Origin: Paralichthys olivaceus
Taxonomy: Eukaryota > Chordata > Actinopteri > Pleuronectiformes > Paralichthyidae
NCBI RefSeq assembly: GCF_024713975.1
Contig: NC_091093.1
Span: 31,783,501-31,847,500, forward strand
Length of the DNA: 64,000 bases
Direction of reading: 5' to 3'
Shown piece by piece: positions 23,017 through 33,760 of the stretch (position 1 is the stretch's first letter; every line of letters begins with the position of its first letter). Position numbers and translations under genes: made by a program. The notes under the pieces were generated by a model that was not told the origin of the DNA, made no database searches, and worked only from the letters and a program-made list of their open reading frames with translations.

Positions 23017-24933
23017 ATGTCCGCAGCCGTGGCGCGGCTGCTCTTCTACCCGACGTTAGGATACAATGTTCTCATGGAGAAAGTGTCGAGCCGCCGCTGG
23101 TTCGACCGGGTGGACGAGACCGTGATAGTGGGAGCACTTCCGTTCAGATCCATGACCACACAGGTGAGTGTGTCCGAAAACAGAGAGGCTATCCCGGCCT
23201 GAGTGCCCCGGTGAGCCGCCCGGTTCATTTCATATTCAGCAGGTGATGGTCAGTGTGATGATGATGATGATCAGTGTGATGACGATGATGATCAGTGTGA
23301 TGATGATGATGATCAGTGTGATGATGATGATGATCAGTGTGATGATGATGATGATCAGTGTGATGACGATGATGATCAGTGTGATGATGATGATGATCAG
23401 TGTGATGATGATGATGATGATCAGTGTGATGATGATGATGATCAGTGTGATGATGATGATGATGATCAGTGTGATGATGATGATGATGATCAGTGTGATG
23501 ATGGTTCAGTGTGATGATGATGATGATCAGTGTGATGATGATGATGATCAGTGTGATGATGATGATGATGATCAGTGTGATGATGATGATGATGATCAGT
23601 GTGATGATGATGATGATCAGTGTGATGATGGTTCAGTGTGATGATGGTTCAGTGTGATGATGATGATGGTCAGTGTGATGATGATGATGATGATCAGTGT
23701 GATGATGATGGTTCAGTGTGATGATGATGATGATGATGATCAGTGTGATGATGGTTCAGTTTGATGATGGTTCAGTTTGATGATGGTTCAGTTTGATGAT
23801 GGTTCAGTTTGATGATGATGATGATCAGTGTGATGATGATGATGATGATCAGTGTGATGATGATGATGATCAGTGTGATGATGATGATGATGATCAGTGT
23901 GATGATGATGATGATCAGTGTGATGATGATTCAGTTTGATGGTGGTTCAGTGTGATGATGATCAGTGTGTTGATCAGTGTGTTGATCAGTGTGTTGATGT
24001 GTTACAGCTCGTAGAAACAGAAAATATCCGAGGAGTCGTCACCATGAATGAAGAGTATGAAACTAAATATTTCTGTAACTCAGCTGAGGTGAGTTGACTT
24101 GTCTTTTCATGTGTAGACAAAAAAAGTGATACAACTGGTTTAATTTCATGAAAATAATGAATGATTTGTGTCAGATGATAAAAAATCAGGTGGTTCAGAG
24201 CTGAATCTTCTCGTCATTATTTGCTGGAAGAGATGTTTATGTTGTTCCAGCTTCTGAAATATGATAATTTGCAGAATATGATATTAAAATGAGTATCTTT
24301 TGACTTTCCCTGACAAATGACGCTGGGTGAAGGAATGGCGTGACGCAGGCGTAGAGCAGCTGAGGCTGAGCACAGTCGACCTCACTGGCGTCCCCAGTCT
24401 GGAGAACCTGCATCGTGGCGTGGAATTCGCCCTGCAGCACAGAGAGCAGGGAACCAGCGTGTACATCCACTGCAAGGCTGGTCGCTCCCGCAGCGCCACA
24501 CTGGCTGCTGCCTACCTCATCAGGGTAAGTACAGAACTGTGGGGGGCAGAGGGAAGGCAGTTTGGTAGAGTAGTAGATGGTTGGTAAACTGAGTTAGCAA
24601 AAGAGAAGCATCTTCACAGTGAAATGCAACATAATGTAAAGTCCCTGCAGTAAATCATTTACATTTTGAAAGTCAAACTTAAAACAGTATTTCCGTGTAT
24701 AGCAGAAATACACTAAAACCTTTGACACTGCAGGGACCCAGTGTTGATGTAAATACTGAAAAGTCAGTTTCATGATTGTTTTGATGTTGCCTTTCCAATC
24801 ACAGTTACACTGCTGGACTCCAGAGGAGGCCTGTCAGAAGCTTGCGACAGTCCGACCCCACGTCCTGGTGCGTGCCGCTCAGCTGCAGATGTTGCGGACG
24901 TACTACCAGCAGGTGTGTGAACAGTCCAGCTGA
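23017..24933 (+). CDS. ptpmt1: PTPMT1, mitochondrial phosphatidylglycerophosphate phosphatase
   Basis: Four exons (23017-23163, 24008-24088, 24333-24524, 24805-24933) give 182 aa; human has 201, longer at both ends. PTPMT1 is a dual-specificity-type phosphatase at the matrix face of the inner membrane. It converts phosphatidylglycerophosphate to phosphatidylglycerol for cardiolipin synthesis. The P-loop HCKAGRSRS is intact (nucleophile Cys123, Arg129), and the likely general acid Asp92 lies in STVDLTG. The family motif [10 protein letters not shown] is in exon 2. The N-terminal [14 protein letters not shown]-like stretch matches the mitochondrial targeting and membrane-associated segment. The exon-3 acceptor (GGGTGAAG) has a weak pyrimidine tract, but frame and homology require it. 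Intron 1 is almost wholly satellite. Confidence 0.96.
23237..24000. repeat. GATGAT/CAGTGT minisatellite filling PTPMT1 intron 1
   Basis: More than 35 units of 15-24 bp: (GAT)3-6 followed by CAGTGT, with GGTTCAGTGTGAT variants. The array occupies about 760 of the 844 intron bases and stops within 10 bp of the exon-2 acceptor. The long open frames across it are a by-product of the repeat. Confidence 0.95.
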
Positions 24934-25982
24934 GAGCACAGGGCAACAAGTGGACGCCGTCATGTTCCCAGCAGCTGGACTCAATGTGGACCCACAGACT
25001 GAATTCATGAAGCTGCTGTCGTATGAATGAATCCTTTACATTTTACTGTGAATGACAAACACACACCCAATGATTATTTTAAATCAAATATCAAGAGTTT
25101 TATTGGTAAATAGCAAATTTCACTTGTGAAAAATAAGTGAGAAGAAATCATAATTTCTACACTTTTAACCATCATTTCATAAAACCCCAAACTTTGAAGT
25201 GACTAAAACATCTCCACTCTCTGGTTTTATCACCTGGAGCTAAAACTGATTATTATGATTTCTGAACATGGATCACATTAAAAATAACAAAAACACTTTT
25301 TCAAACTTTTTCAAACCTTGTGATTTTTCTTTCCTCCCAATATTTCTGACTTTCAAAATAAATGTTTGTGTTGTTACATTAACAGTGTCACAACAAGATG
25401 AGGATGTTTTACTGCGTATTTCAGCAGTGATGTTGTTACTGAAAAAACTAAAAACCTTTTATTTCAAGTCATTATTTTTTCCTCTGGTGCCTCATAACTT
25501 AAAAAAACAATCAAATAAAATATTTGTGAGATGAATTCATAATAATGGTGTTTCTGCTCCTTTATTTTCAGCACGTAGTTAAAAGACTTTAAAGCAATTA
25601 AAAATATATTTTCTGAGTTTTTCACACCACAAGCAGTGTGTTATCAACCAGCAAAGCAAATTCTGTTAAGTCAAAGTTAAAAAATAGGACACCACACAGA
25701 GTACAACCAAAATAAATTCTCTCTGTAAGTGTTGTCAGAATACCAACATTTGAGTCAGCGATACCAATGAAATTCAGGATCACCTGCACTGATTGATCCT
25801 CTGGTGCAGGTGGAGGTGCTCTTTCAGCCTCCTCTTATTTGACACAAAGCTGATCTGGAATGAATGTATAAATAAGATGGAGAAAAAATGCAAGATGGTT
25901 CTCAATGTAATGAGATGTCTCAAAGGGTCTGAATGAGGAGCCAGTAGAAAAGCTTTTAAGATTATATATATATATATAATAT
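24934..25982 (+). other. PTPMT1 3' UTR and spacer
   Basis: AT-rich, no gene. AATAAA-type hexamers at about 25360 and 25514 (CAAATAAAATATTTGTGAG) could end PTPMT1. A short (TA)n at 25964-25978 abuts the transposon relic. Confidence 0.5.
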
Positions 25983-26670
25983 ACACTCACCGGCCACTTT
26001 ATTAGGCACACCTGTTCAATTGCTTGTTAACACAAATAGCTAATCAGCCAATCACATGGCAGCAACTCAGTAAATGTAGGCATCCAGACGTGGTGAAGAC
26101 GACTTGCTGAAGTTCAAACTGAGCATCAGAATGGGGAAGAAAGTGGATTTAAGTGACTTTGAACGTGTCGTGGTTGTTGGTGCCAGACGAGCTGGTCTGA
26201 GTATTTCAAAAACTGCTGATTTACTGGGATTTTCATGCACGACCATCTCTAGGGTTCACAGAGAACGGTCCTAAGAAGAGTAAATATCCAGTGGGCTGCA
26301 GTTGTGTGGATGAAGATGTCTTGTTGAGGTCAGAGGTCAGAGGAGGATGGGCAGAGTGGTTGGAGATGATAGAAAGGAAACAGTAACTCAAATAACCACT
26401 CGTTACAACCAAGGTCTGCAGAATCTCTGAACACAACACGTGGACCCTTGGAGCAGATGGGCTACAGCAGCAGAAGACCTCACCGGTGCCACTCCTGTCA
26501 GCTGAGATCTACTGAGGCAAACGTTCACAGACTCAGAACTGGACATTAGAAGATTGGAAATCGTTGCCTGGTCTGATGAGTCTCGATTTCATTCATGGTC
26601 AGAATTTAAACAACATGAAAGCGTGGATCCATCCTCGTATCAAGGTTCAGGCTGGTGGAGGTGTAATGAA
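25983..26670 (+). mobile_element. Dead Tc1/mariner-like transposon fragment
   Basis: Starts next to a (TA)n run with CACTCACCGGCCACTTTATT, the characteristic end of a family abundant in fish. It continues through text encoding pieces of a Tc1-type transposase (KKVDLSDFERV, GFSCTTISRVHRE-like), broken by frameshifts and deletions. The right part, including the catalytic C-terminus and right inverted repeat, is missing. Transcriptionally in the same direction as NDUFS3 and ending about 150 bp before it. No intact transposase. Confidence 0.85.
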
Positions 26671-26699
26671 CAGGATTTAAGATTCTTTATTCTTTTATT

Positions 26700-26824
26700 T
26701 AGGTATTTCCACAGGGCCACACTCCAACACAGTAGGGGGCGGTAATGCGCCTTAAACTCGCCGTTAACCAAAAAGAAGAAGATCCGTCCCGGACAGCGAC
26801 TAGCTCCTCCGGAGGCAAACAAAC
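26700..26824 (+). promoter_or_regulatory. NDUFS3 promoter with CTCF-like motif
   Basis: Immediately before the NDUFS3 ATG. Contains CAGTAGGGGGCGGTAATG (about 26730-26747), which resembles the CTCF core AGGGGGCG, and GTCCCGGACAGCG. The phrase AACCAAAAAGAAGAAGA resembles the end of a common fish repeat, so the promoter may have been supplied by a repeat. Confidence 0.45.
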
Positions 26825-28721
26825 ATGGCGGCGTCGTTGATGCGGTTTGTCCGCGGAGGTTTCGGAAGAAGTTTGGACAGTAAGTCGATCAGAACCTGAT
26901 TTTATTTAATCCTCAATGATCTTTGTCTTTTGTTTCGAGTCTGTTTCACGACATCAAAGAAGAAACAGCCTCATCTACAACCGTCAAATGTTTCCGGTTT
27001 GACCTTCGAGCTAGCGACAGCTAATGCTAACGTTAGCCTGCAGAAGATGGACACTTCTTTCTAACAAATTACTTTTTAAATACTTTTTAAATAAGATTCA
27101 CAGAATCCACTTCTCTCTTTAACTTGATATGAAACGTGTCATTTCAGAATCAACGACACTTTGTTTTCATTCTTGTTTTCTCTGCTTCTGTTGCTCAGTA
27201 GATTATTCTGTCAGGTTTCATGTAGCTTCAGGTTTGATTTAGATTCAGGTTTGATTTAGATTTGATCAGGTTTGATTTAGGTTCAGGTTTGATTCAGGTT
27301 TGATTTAGATTCAGGTTTGATTTAGATTCAGGTTTGATTTAGATTCAGGTTTGATTTAGATTTGATGTAGCTTCAGGTTTGATTTAGCTTCAGGTTTCAT
27401 GTAGCTTTAGGTTTGATTCAGGTTTGATTTAGCTTCAGGTTTGATTTAGCTTCAGGTTTGATTTAGTTTCAGGTTTGATTTAGATTCAGGTTTGATTCAG
27501 GTTTGATTTAGATTTGATGTAGCTTCAGGTTTGATTTAGCTTCAGGTTTCATGTAGCTTTAGGTTTGATTCAGGTTTGATTTAGCTTCAGGTTTGATTTA
27601 GTTTCAGGTTTGATTTAGATTCAGGTTTGATGTAGAAGTGTTTGTCTTCTGCTCTTCTCTCAGTTGCGAGGAGTTCGTGTCTCCAGCAGCAGATCAGACC
27701 ACAGAGCTCCACCACGGAAACCAGTCGTGAGTACAGAGTCAAGCAGTATGGCTGAACCACTGATGTGGTGACGCTCCAGTTCATGCTTCTCATGTATTGT
27801 CATCAAGGTTGGATCAACAGACCACAGTGTTCTTAATAAATAAAATAGAAAAGTTGACAGCTGCTGCATTGCTCAATCATTATAAACCTCTGTCCTTCAT
27901 GCAGCCACCACCAGGCCCTCGGATGCCGTCACTCACAACCAACTGGCAGCGTTTGGAGAGTATGTGGCTGAGATGATGCCCAAATACATCCAGCAGGTCC
28001 AGGTAAGAATGTCACAGACTCTGTTCACACCTGATATCAACATCCATTCTGAGTGATCAGAAGTGATTGGGGTCTGAACCTCTTTATATTCAGTCTATGG
28101 TCTGAATGGACTCAAATGTGTCTTAAATTCTGATCACTTAGGCACATTCAGAGGGTTCAAAAAAACAAAAAGAGCACATGGCTGATAGAGATGATACTGT
28201 GATCTTCTTTTATCAGTTTTTGTTGTTTATGTCTCCATAATCCTGGAGACAGCCATGGAAAGGGAAAGGTGTCTTCTGGTTGTCCAGACATCCATAGCTC
28301 ATCCTTCCATCCCATTCTGGTGAAAATGTTTTCTCAGAAATGGCTTCAGGGAATTTGCATTTTTGATCTTTGGGAACTTTTTTTTTCATCTGATGTCTTA
28401 ACTTGTCTGTAAAAGAACCTAAACAGAGAACATGAGTGAAGGATTCCCATTATTTATTATCAAGATCCAAACAGGAAACAGCTGTTAGAACCTCCCCAAC
28501 ATGTAGATATGTTTGTGTGCTCATGTGTAAGTGACCTGGTGTGTGTCCTTGTGTTGTAGGTGACCTGTTTTAATGAGCTGGAGGTGATGATTCACCCAGA
28601 CGGAGTGATCCCCGTGCTCACCTTCCTCAGGGACCACACCAATGCCCAGTACAGGAACATGATTGACCTGACTGCTGTTGACATCCCAACACGGCAGAAC
28701 CGCTTTGAGGTAATTTGTCTC

Positions 28722-28788
<67 letters not shown>

Positions 28789-30210
28789 TAAACATTAAAC
28801 ACACATTAAATGTTACATGAGACAAACACACTCACTCTCCACGATAATGTAACAGTTCTATAAGTTCATGTTTTTTCCACCAGTTCAAATTATCACAAAT
28901 ATATTTCTGAGAAATCTTGTTTTGTCTGTATAGTTTTTATCTTCTTAACATAAGAGTTTTAAGCTCACTGATTGGTTGTCTTCTCTTGATGCACCTTTCA
29001 TTGTAACAATGTCTGTGCTGGTTTACAGATCGTATACAACCTGCTGTCGTTGCGCTACAATTCTCGTATCCGTGTCAAGACGTACACGGACGAGTTGTCG
29101 CCAGTGGACTCTGCAGTGCCTGTCCACAAGGCCGCCAACTGGTATGAGAGGGAGGTGAGTCGCAACCTGCAGAGGAAGACATAAAATATTGCCATATTTT
29201 ATGTCTTGAGGACATTGATGATGTCGAGTGTTGATAAAAATGAAGTAGCATGAGACAAATGAATACATTTGTTCATCCACAGTTTATTTGTGGTCATAGG
29301 TCACAGGGTTTGCTGCTGGTTGTCAGTGTGACATTGTGTTTATCCTCATTCTGTTTTTAAATATCTCAGATCTGAGTGTTATGTTGGGTTCATACTGACA
29401 CTGAGCAGAATGAGTGAAAAGAGTGTGCGTGTGTCTTCAGGTGTGGGACATGTTTGGTGTGTTCTTTTCCAACCACCCAGACCTGAGGCGTATTCTGACA
29501 GACTACGGATTCGAAGGACATCCCTTCAGAAAGGACTTTCCTCTGTCTGGATACGTTGAGGTGAGTTTAACCTGTGACAGCGATCAGCTTTTTTCAGCTC
29601 CATCAACATGTGATTCATGTGTTTCCTTCACAAGATAAATGTAGGAGGACGTCAGTGAGACAGATAGAACGCTTCAACTATCCAACTCTGCTGCATCCTG
29701 TTATTTGTTTTTAGCTCATTAATGTATCCAGGGATCCAAATGCTTTGAAAATCCTTCAGTTTGTGTAATGAAAGAATATTTCATGTCCTAAATAACTGTG
29801 TGAAACTGAATTGATGTCTTTTGGAGGAATGAATGAATTTTAACACAGTATCTTACTTTCACTTTACTTCCTGAGAGAATACACTTCACATTCTGATGAT
29901 TTAAAATTCATCAATATATCGACACTGAAATCCTCTCACAGTCTCTTATTTGTACATTTTTCACCAAGACTTGAAAACCCAACCCTTTGAAATTCATCAA
30001 CCATGAAAACTTTGAAATAACTTTAAATGAAATCTGCAGGTGCGCTATGATGACGAGGTGAAGCGGGTGGTGGCTGAGCCTGTGGAGCTGGCGCAGGAGT
30101 TCAGAAAGTTTGACCTGAACACACCCTGGGAGGTGTTCCCCGCCTACCGAGAGCCCAAAGATACTGCTCCCAAACTGGAGGCTGGTGAAGAGGCCCCTGA
30201 GAAGAAGTGA
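26825..30210 (+). CDS. ndufs3: NDUFS3, 30-kDa subunit of respiratory complex I
   Basis: Seven exons (26825-26879, 27664-27726, 27905-28002, 28560-28709, 29029-29154, 29441-29560, 30040-30210) give 260 aa; human has 264. It is a core subunit of the NADH:ubiquinone oxidoreductase hydrophilic arm, the homologue of bacterial NuoC. The first 40 or so residues are Arg/Ser-rich without acids, as expected of a cleaved mitochondrial presequence. The family signature [20 protein letters not shown] spans exons 5-6, followed by [20 protein letters not shown]. All exons are in phase. Exon 4 is followed after 15 bases by a long CA repeat. Intron 1 holds a minisatellite. AATAAA at 30299-30304, 89 bp after the stop, is a convincing polyadenylation signal. 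Confidence 0.98.
27205..27632. repeat. Minisatellite in NDUFS3 intron 1
   Basis: About 25 copies of an 11- to 17-bp unit, CAGGTTTGATTTAGATT, with GCTT, GTTT and GATT variants. A block of about 190 bp (27250-27440) is repeated nearly verbatim at 27440-27600, a second-order duplication. It ends about 30 bp before exon 2. Confidence 0.9.
28724..28786. repeat. Long (CA)n microsatellite in NDUFS3 intron 4
   Basis: About 31 CA dinucleotides beginning 15 bases after the exon-4 donor (GTAATTTGTCTCAA). Confidence 0.95.
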
Positions 30211-30364
30211 CGTCCTTTTGTGTAGTCTGTGGACACACCATGTTCCGTTTGTGTCATTGTGGGACTCAGTCCCCCTGAACAACCTGAAATATTTATGTAA
30301 ATAAAACAATCTTTAAATTAATTTAGTGGAGCTGTGGTTTTTATCAACAAGAGATTTTTATGCC

Positions 30365-30545
30365 AGTGGCTGGAAACATGTTTTTGGGTTTTACATACGT
30401 CCGTCTGTACGAACTTCCCGCTCAGGAAGAATCCATCCAGGGAATGTCTTCAAAGTTAATACAAATATTCATTTGGTCTTAACGATGACCTGAATAGAAT
30501 TTGGTGGCCAAAGGCCAAGGTCACTGTAACCTCACAAAGGCAGAG
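30365..30545 (+). repeat. Dispersed fish repeat downstream of NDUFS3
   Basis: Contains GTCCGTCTGTACGAACTTCC and TTGGTGGCCAAAGGCCAAGG followed by TCACTGTAACCTCAC. It resembles the 5.87-6.22 kb repeat. Boundaries approximate. Confidence 0.45.
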
Positions 30546-30785
30546 TCCATCACCAGGTTGGGTACCTTCCGGGTAACTCGCAATAAGGTTATAATAACAG
30601 TAACAGGTAAATAATATGTATTTGTGTAAATTCACGGGTACTAGTCTGGGTAAAAGTGAACTAAATGCAGGTGGGTAGTGGGTGAGGACAAAAAAATGTG
30701 TTTGACTGAGACACAGCTTGACTCAATCAGTTTGACGTCAATGATGTAATAGCAGTGTAGGCTCGCTGCTCGCTAGTCGATCAAA

Positions 30786-31010
30786 ATGGATGAAATAAAG
30801 ACAAAAATAGTAAGTGGCAAATATCAAATTATGGACAACACATCATTAAGAGCCAAGTCAGATGTTCGGGACAAATTTGGTATTATCAAAGACTCTGAGA
30901 ACAACGTGCTGCTTGTAAATTATGTCAAAAAGTATTAGCTTTTGCTAGCCCAATGCTAGGCACTGAACGGTTCATGTGCAATCCATCCACAAGCGAATTA
31001 CTACATCCAT
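30786..31010 (+). pseudogene. hAT/ZBED-type transposase remnant (BED zinc-finger region)
   Basis: From the ATG at 30786 the reading (MDEIKTKIVSGKYQIMD..., KSDVRDKFGIIKDSENNVL) looks like the N-terminus of a ZBED/hAT transposase. After a frameshift near 30937 it continues LAFASPMLGTERFMCNP, which resembles the BED finger. The expected Trp of the finger (usually DVW) is Arg here, and the zinc Cys pairs are lost. Nothing of the catalytic domain follows. A degraded fragment. Confidence 0.6.
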
Positions 31011-32490
31011 TGAAAGAACACAATTCATTCATCTGGTGCATGTGACACGTGTAAACATAGTGGTGGCCCACCGCTGTGTTACTAGGCTTGGTTGCACCAC
31101 ACTTGTTCAGAGCCAACAGTGCTTCATACCACACTTGGGAAGCCTGCAGAAGATGTCTTCATCTGCCCTCATCGGCTCTGCTTAGTTACTCGTGACCTAC
31201 TTTAAGCGGAACAACCTACAGAATCGTCTGAAGAAAACACTGCATCCATGTGACACGCTGGGACTCCATACATACAGTACGATATGGAATCAGGAGCCAG
31301 TATGAGGAGATCTGTGCACTTCTGGAGGAGCGAGGGGAAGAAAACGTTGGGGGACATTGTTACAATACGATTTAACAAAGCTACCAATGTATAGGTACCA
31401 ATGAACCATTGGATAGGCCCAGTATCTCACATTTACTGCAAAGTTTATTGTTGAAGCAAGAAGAGGTGGTAAGACTAGAAAAGTTCATTTTGAAATCTTT
31501 CTTCTCCTTTTCAAACATCTATTTCCCTATTTGAAATTCTTTTACTGAGATTCAATAAAACTAATGTTTTGGTTTGTTTGTTTCTTTTAAAAAAATATAT
31601 ATTTAGTTTAACATGTTTGAAGGAAAACAGTGTTTAGGTCAGTGTTTTATCAGGTTGGTGCAGGATTCAGGAATTAATATAAATCTCTTTGTCCAAAATG
31701 GGAACATTTAATTGAAACAGATTTCACCATCAGTTATACAAATCTACTATACTAGACTCACCCAGCAGATGGCGCTGCAGCATAGAACATACAAATCAAA
31801 GAACCATGATGTTCTAAATTCCTTCCTTGACTTTCACAGACACAAAAAAAGTCCAGGCTGTTTCTTCTCTTTTATTCTGTCAAATATTCGTACATGTAAG
31901 AAATACTCAAAACATTTCAAAGAGTCAACATGAGCCACACCTGAAAAGGTCCAAATGTTTTGTAGGATCTTTTCCCCATGATTTTATTTGTGTGTTTGGG
32001 ATAAAAACCAAATTGACATTTTGACCCATGTCTGCTCAACAAATTCACAATGATCCATTTTTCATCGTGTTCAGAAGAAAGAAAAAAGCACAGACCAGAA
32101 ACATCCAACATATCAGTTACTGCACAGATATAATTCACTGATCAATAAACACACAGGTAACAGGCTGGGCCTGTGGGAGCTGTTCAGCAATCATCATTTT
32201 TACTTTATTGTATTTTCAGTTACATGCATGCATCACACAACTAGTTCAGAGTGTGCCGCTGTGCTTGAGCCATTTCACACACCAGGAGTTTATCTTTGCT
32301 TATAACAGGAATTGATTTTGATTCACAGAACTGGGTCAGGTCTATTTTTGATTTAAACTGAGACGTCACACAAAGAACAGATTGAAAACATCTGGATAAA
32401 TCAGATTTATCCAGATTTATCTTGGAGTTTTTAATCATGATCTCTTCTCTCTGGTTTCATACTGAACGTCTGTGAGCAGCCAAACCAAAG
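31011..32490. other. NDUFS3-C1QTNF4 spacer, left part
   Basis: No convincing exon. Some of 31011-31400 may be further transposon debris (short frames broken by stops). 31400-32490 is AT-rich and unremarkable. Confidence 0.5.
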
Positions 32491-32499
32491 AGAGAGGCT

Positions 32500-32984
32500 C
32501 TGTCTGAAATCACTCACTGGTGTCTGAATCTTTACTTTCTTTATACCCTATATAGTGCACTCATTGTTTCCCACAATGCATCATGAAAAGTAGTGCAAAA
32601 CCGCTGGTCACTAACTGAGCAATATCTACCATCATGCATTGCACTCGTGGCGGAGAGACGAGCGGAGCAGCAGGAACATCCAGACCTAACGTACAAATGT
32701 AAATACGTCACAGCACAAAGTTTATTTCTACATTTAGAGATGATCATTCAATATCCTCTTTTTACCTTAAAGTATTAATACTAAGTGTAACATAAATGTT
32801 TAAAATTTACGGTGGGTTTTTCCACCGGCCAACATTGTTTGTCATAATCCTTTAACAATGACGTCATTACCAGCACGGAGAAAATGCTTTTCTTTTCCCG
32901 ATGAGCTCCTCACTATATTGTGCTCTATAGAGAAGTCACGATATAGTGAAGATGGGAATAGTGAGTGAGTGATTTTGGCCTGAG
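32500..32984. mobile_element. Non-autonomous inverted-repeat element (MITE)
   Basis: The left end CTGAAATCACTCACT (32504-32518) and right end AGTGAGTGATTTTGG (about 32964-32978) are inverted repeats. The similarity continues inward: TATATAGTGCACTCA at the left against TGAGGAGCTC...ACTATATTGTG at the right. About 485 bp with no coding capacity. The superfamily is not determined; I could not define target-site duplications. Confidence 0.65.
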
Positions 32985-33479
32985 AATTTTTTAAATAGTC
33001 CTAAGATGTCTGGTAAAAGTCTCAGTACTTCATTCGAGTAAATAAAAACAATAATTTTTTTTCTGATCCTGTCTTGTTGATCTTCTTGATTACTCTTGAG
33101 GATTTTGAAGATTATTGTCGGTCTTGAACCACAGGTTGGAAACCTGCTGGGGGGAGGGTAAGATTGAGCTTGACTTAAGTGTTTATGGTTATTTCCATTT
33201 TTCGAAAGGTCTATTCTCCAAATTCTATGAAGGAAAACACATTTCCTCCATAACTGTTTTTAACTTTGGTGTTTTGTGCCCAAGTGTCGTCTTTTCCTTT
33301 TATGAATCAACTATGTTCTGTAGATTATCCAGAAATAAGACATCTTATGTCAACAGTTTCTTATAGAGCTCAGTAGGCGGTTGAGAAGTAAAAATCATTT
33401 TCTTGATAGAGATTTATTTTAGGTCGACTCACCACAAGCTATGAGATGAGATTTCTCCTGAAGAAGCCACAAGTTCACA

Positions 33480-33760
33480 TGATATCAACTGGGTTTTATT
33501 CAAAATGTCAATCAGAAGCACTACACTACCCACAATTCTCAGGTGTAATAGCAACGTCTCTAATTGGTGGAGCTTGCTGTTACCATAGAAATGTAATCAT
33601 GTTGGCTTGATTGGACATTATGTTCAGAGAAACTAAAATGTCTCTTTAACATGAGAGATGAGGAAAAGAGACAAGAAGCAGCAGGAAGTATTACAAAAAA
33701 GGAAAGGATTCACAATGGATTATGGGATGTGTAGTTTCTTAAAGTTAGTTAATTATGAAC
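33480..33760. repeat. Possible second inverted-repeat element
   Basis: ACTACACTACCCACAATTCT (about 33521-33540) and GGATTATGGGATGTGTAGT (about 33716-33734) are imperfect inverted repeats about 175 bp apart. The text resembles a widespread fish element, but identity is weak. Confidence 0.35.

Noticed and set aside
23168-23641. 157-codon Met/Ile/Asp-rich frame
   Set aside because: A direct product of the GATGAT/CAGTGT satellite in PTPMT1 intron 1.
25983-26670. Active Tc1 transposase gene
   Set aside because: Frameshifts, deletions and a missing right end show it is dead.
28521-28831. Cys-Val and Thr-His repeat frames
   Set aside because: Translations of the (CA)n microsatellite joined to the real NDUFS3 exon 4.
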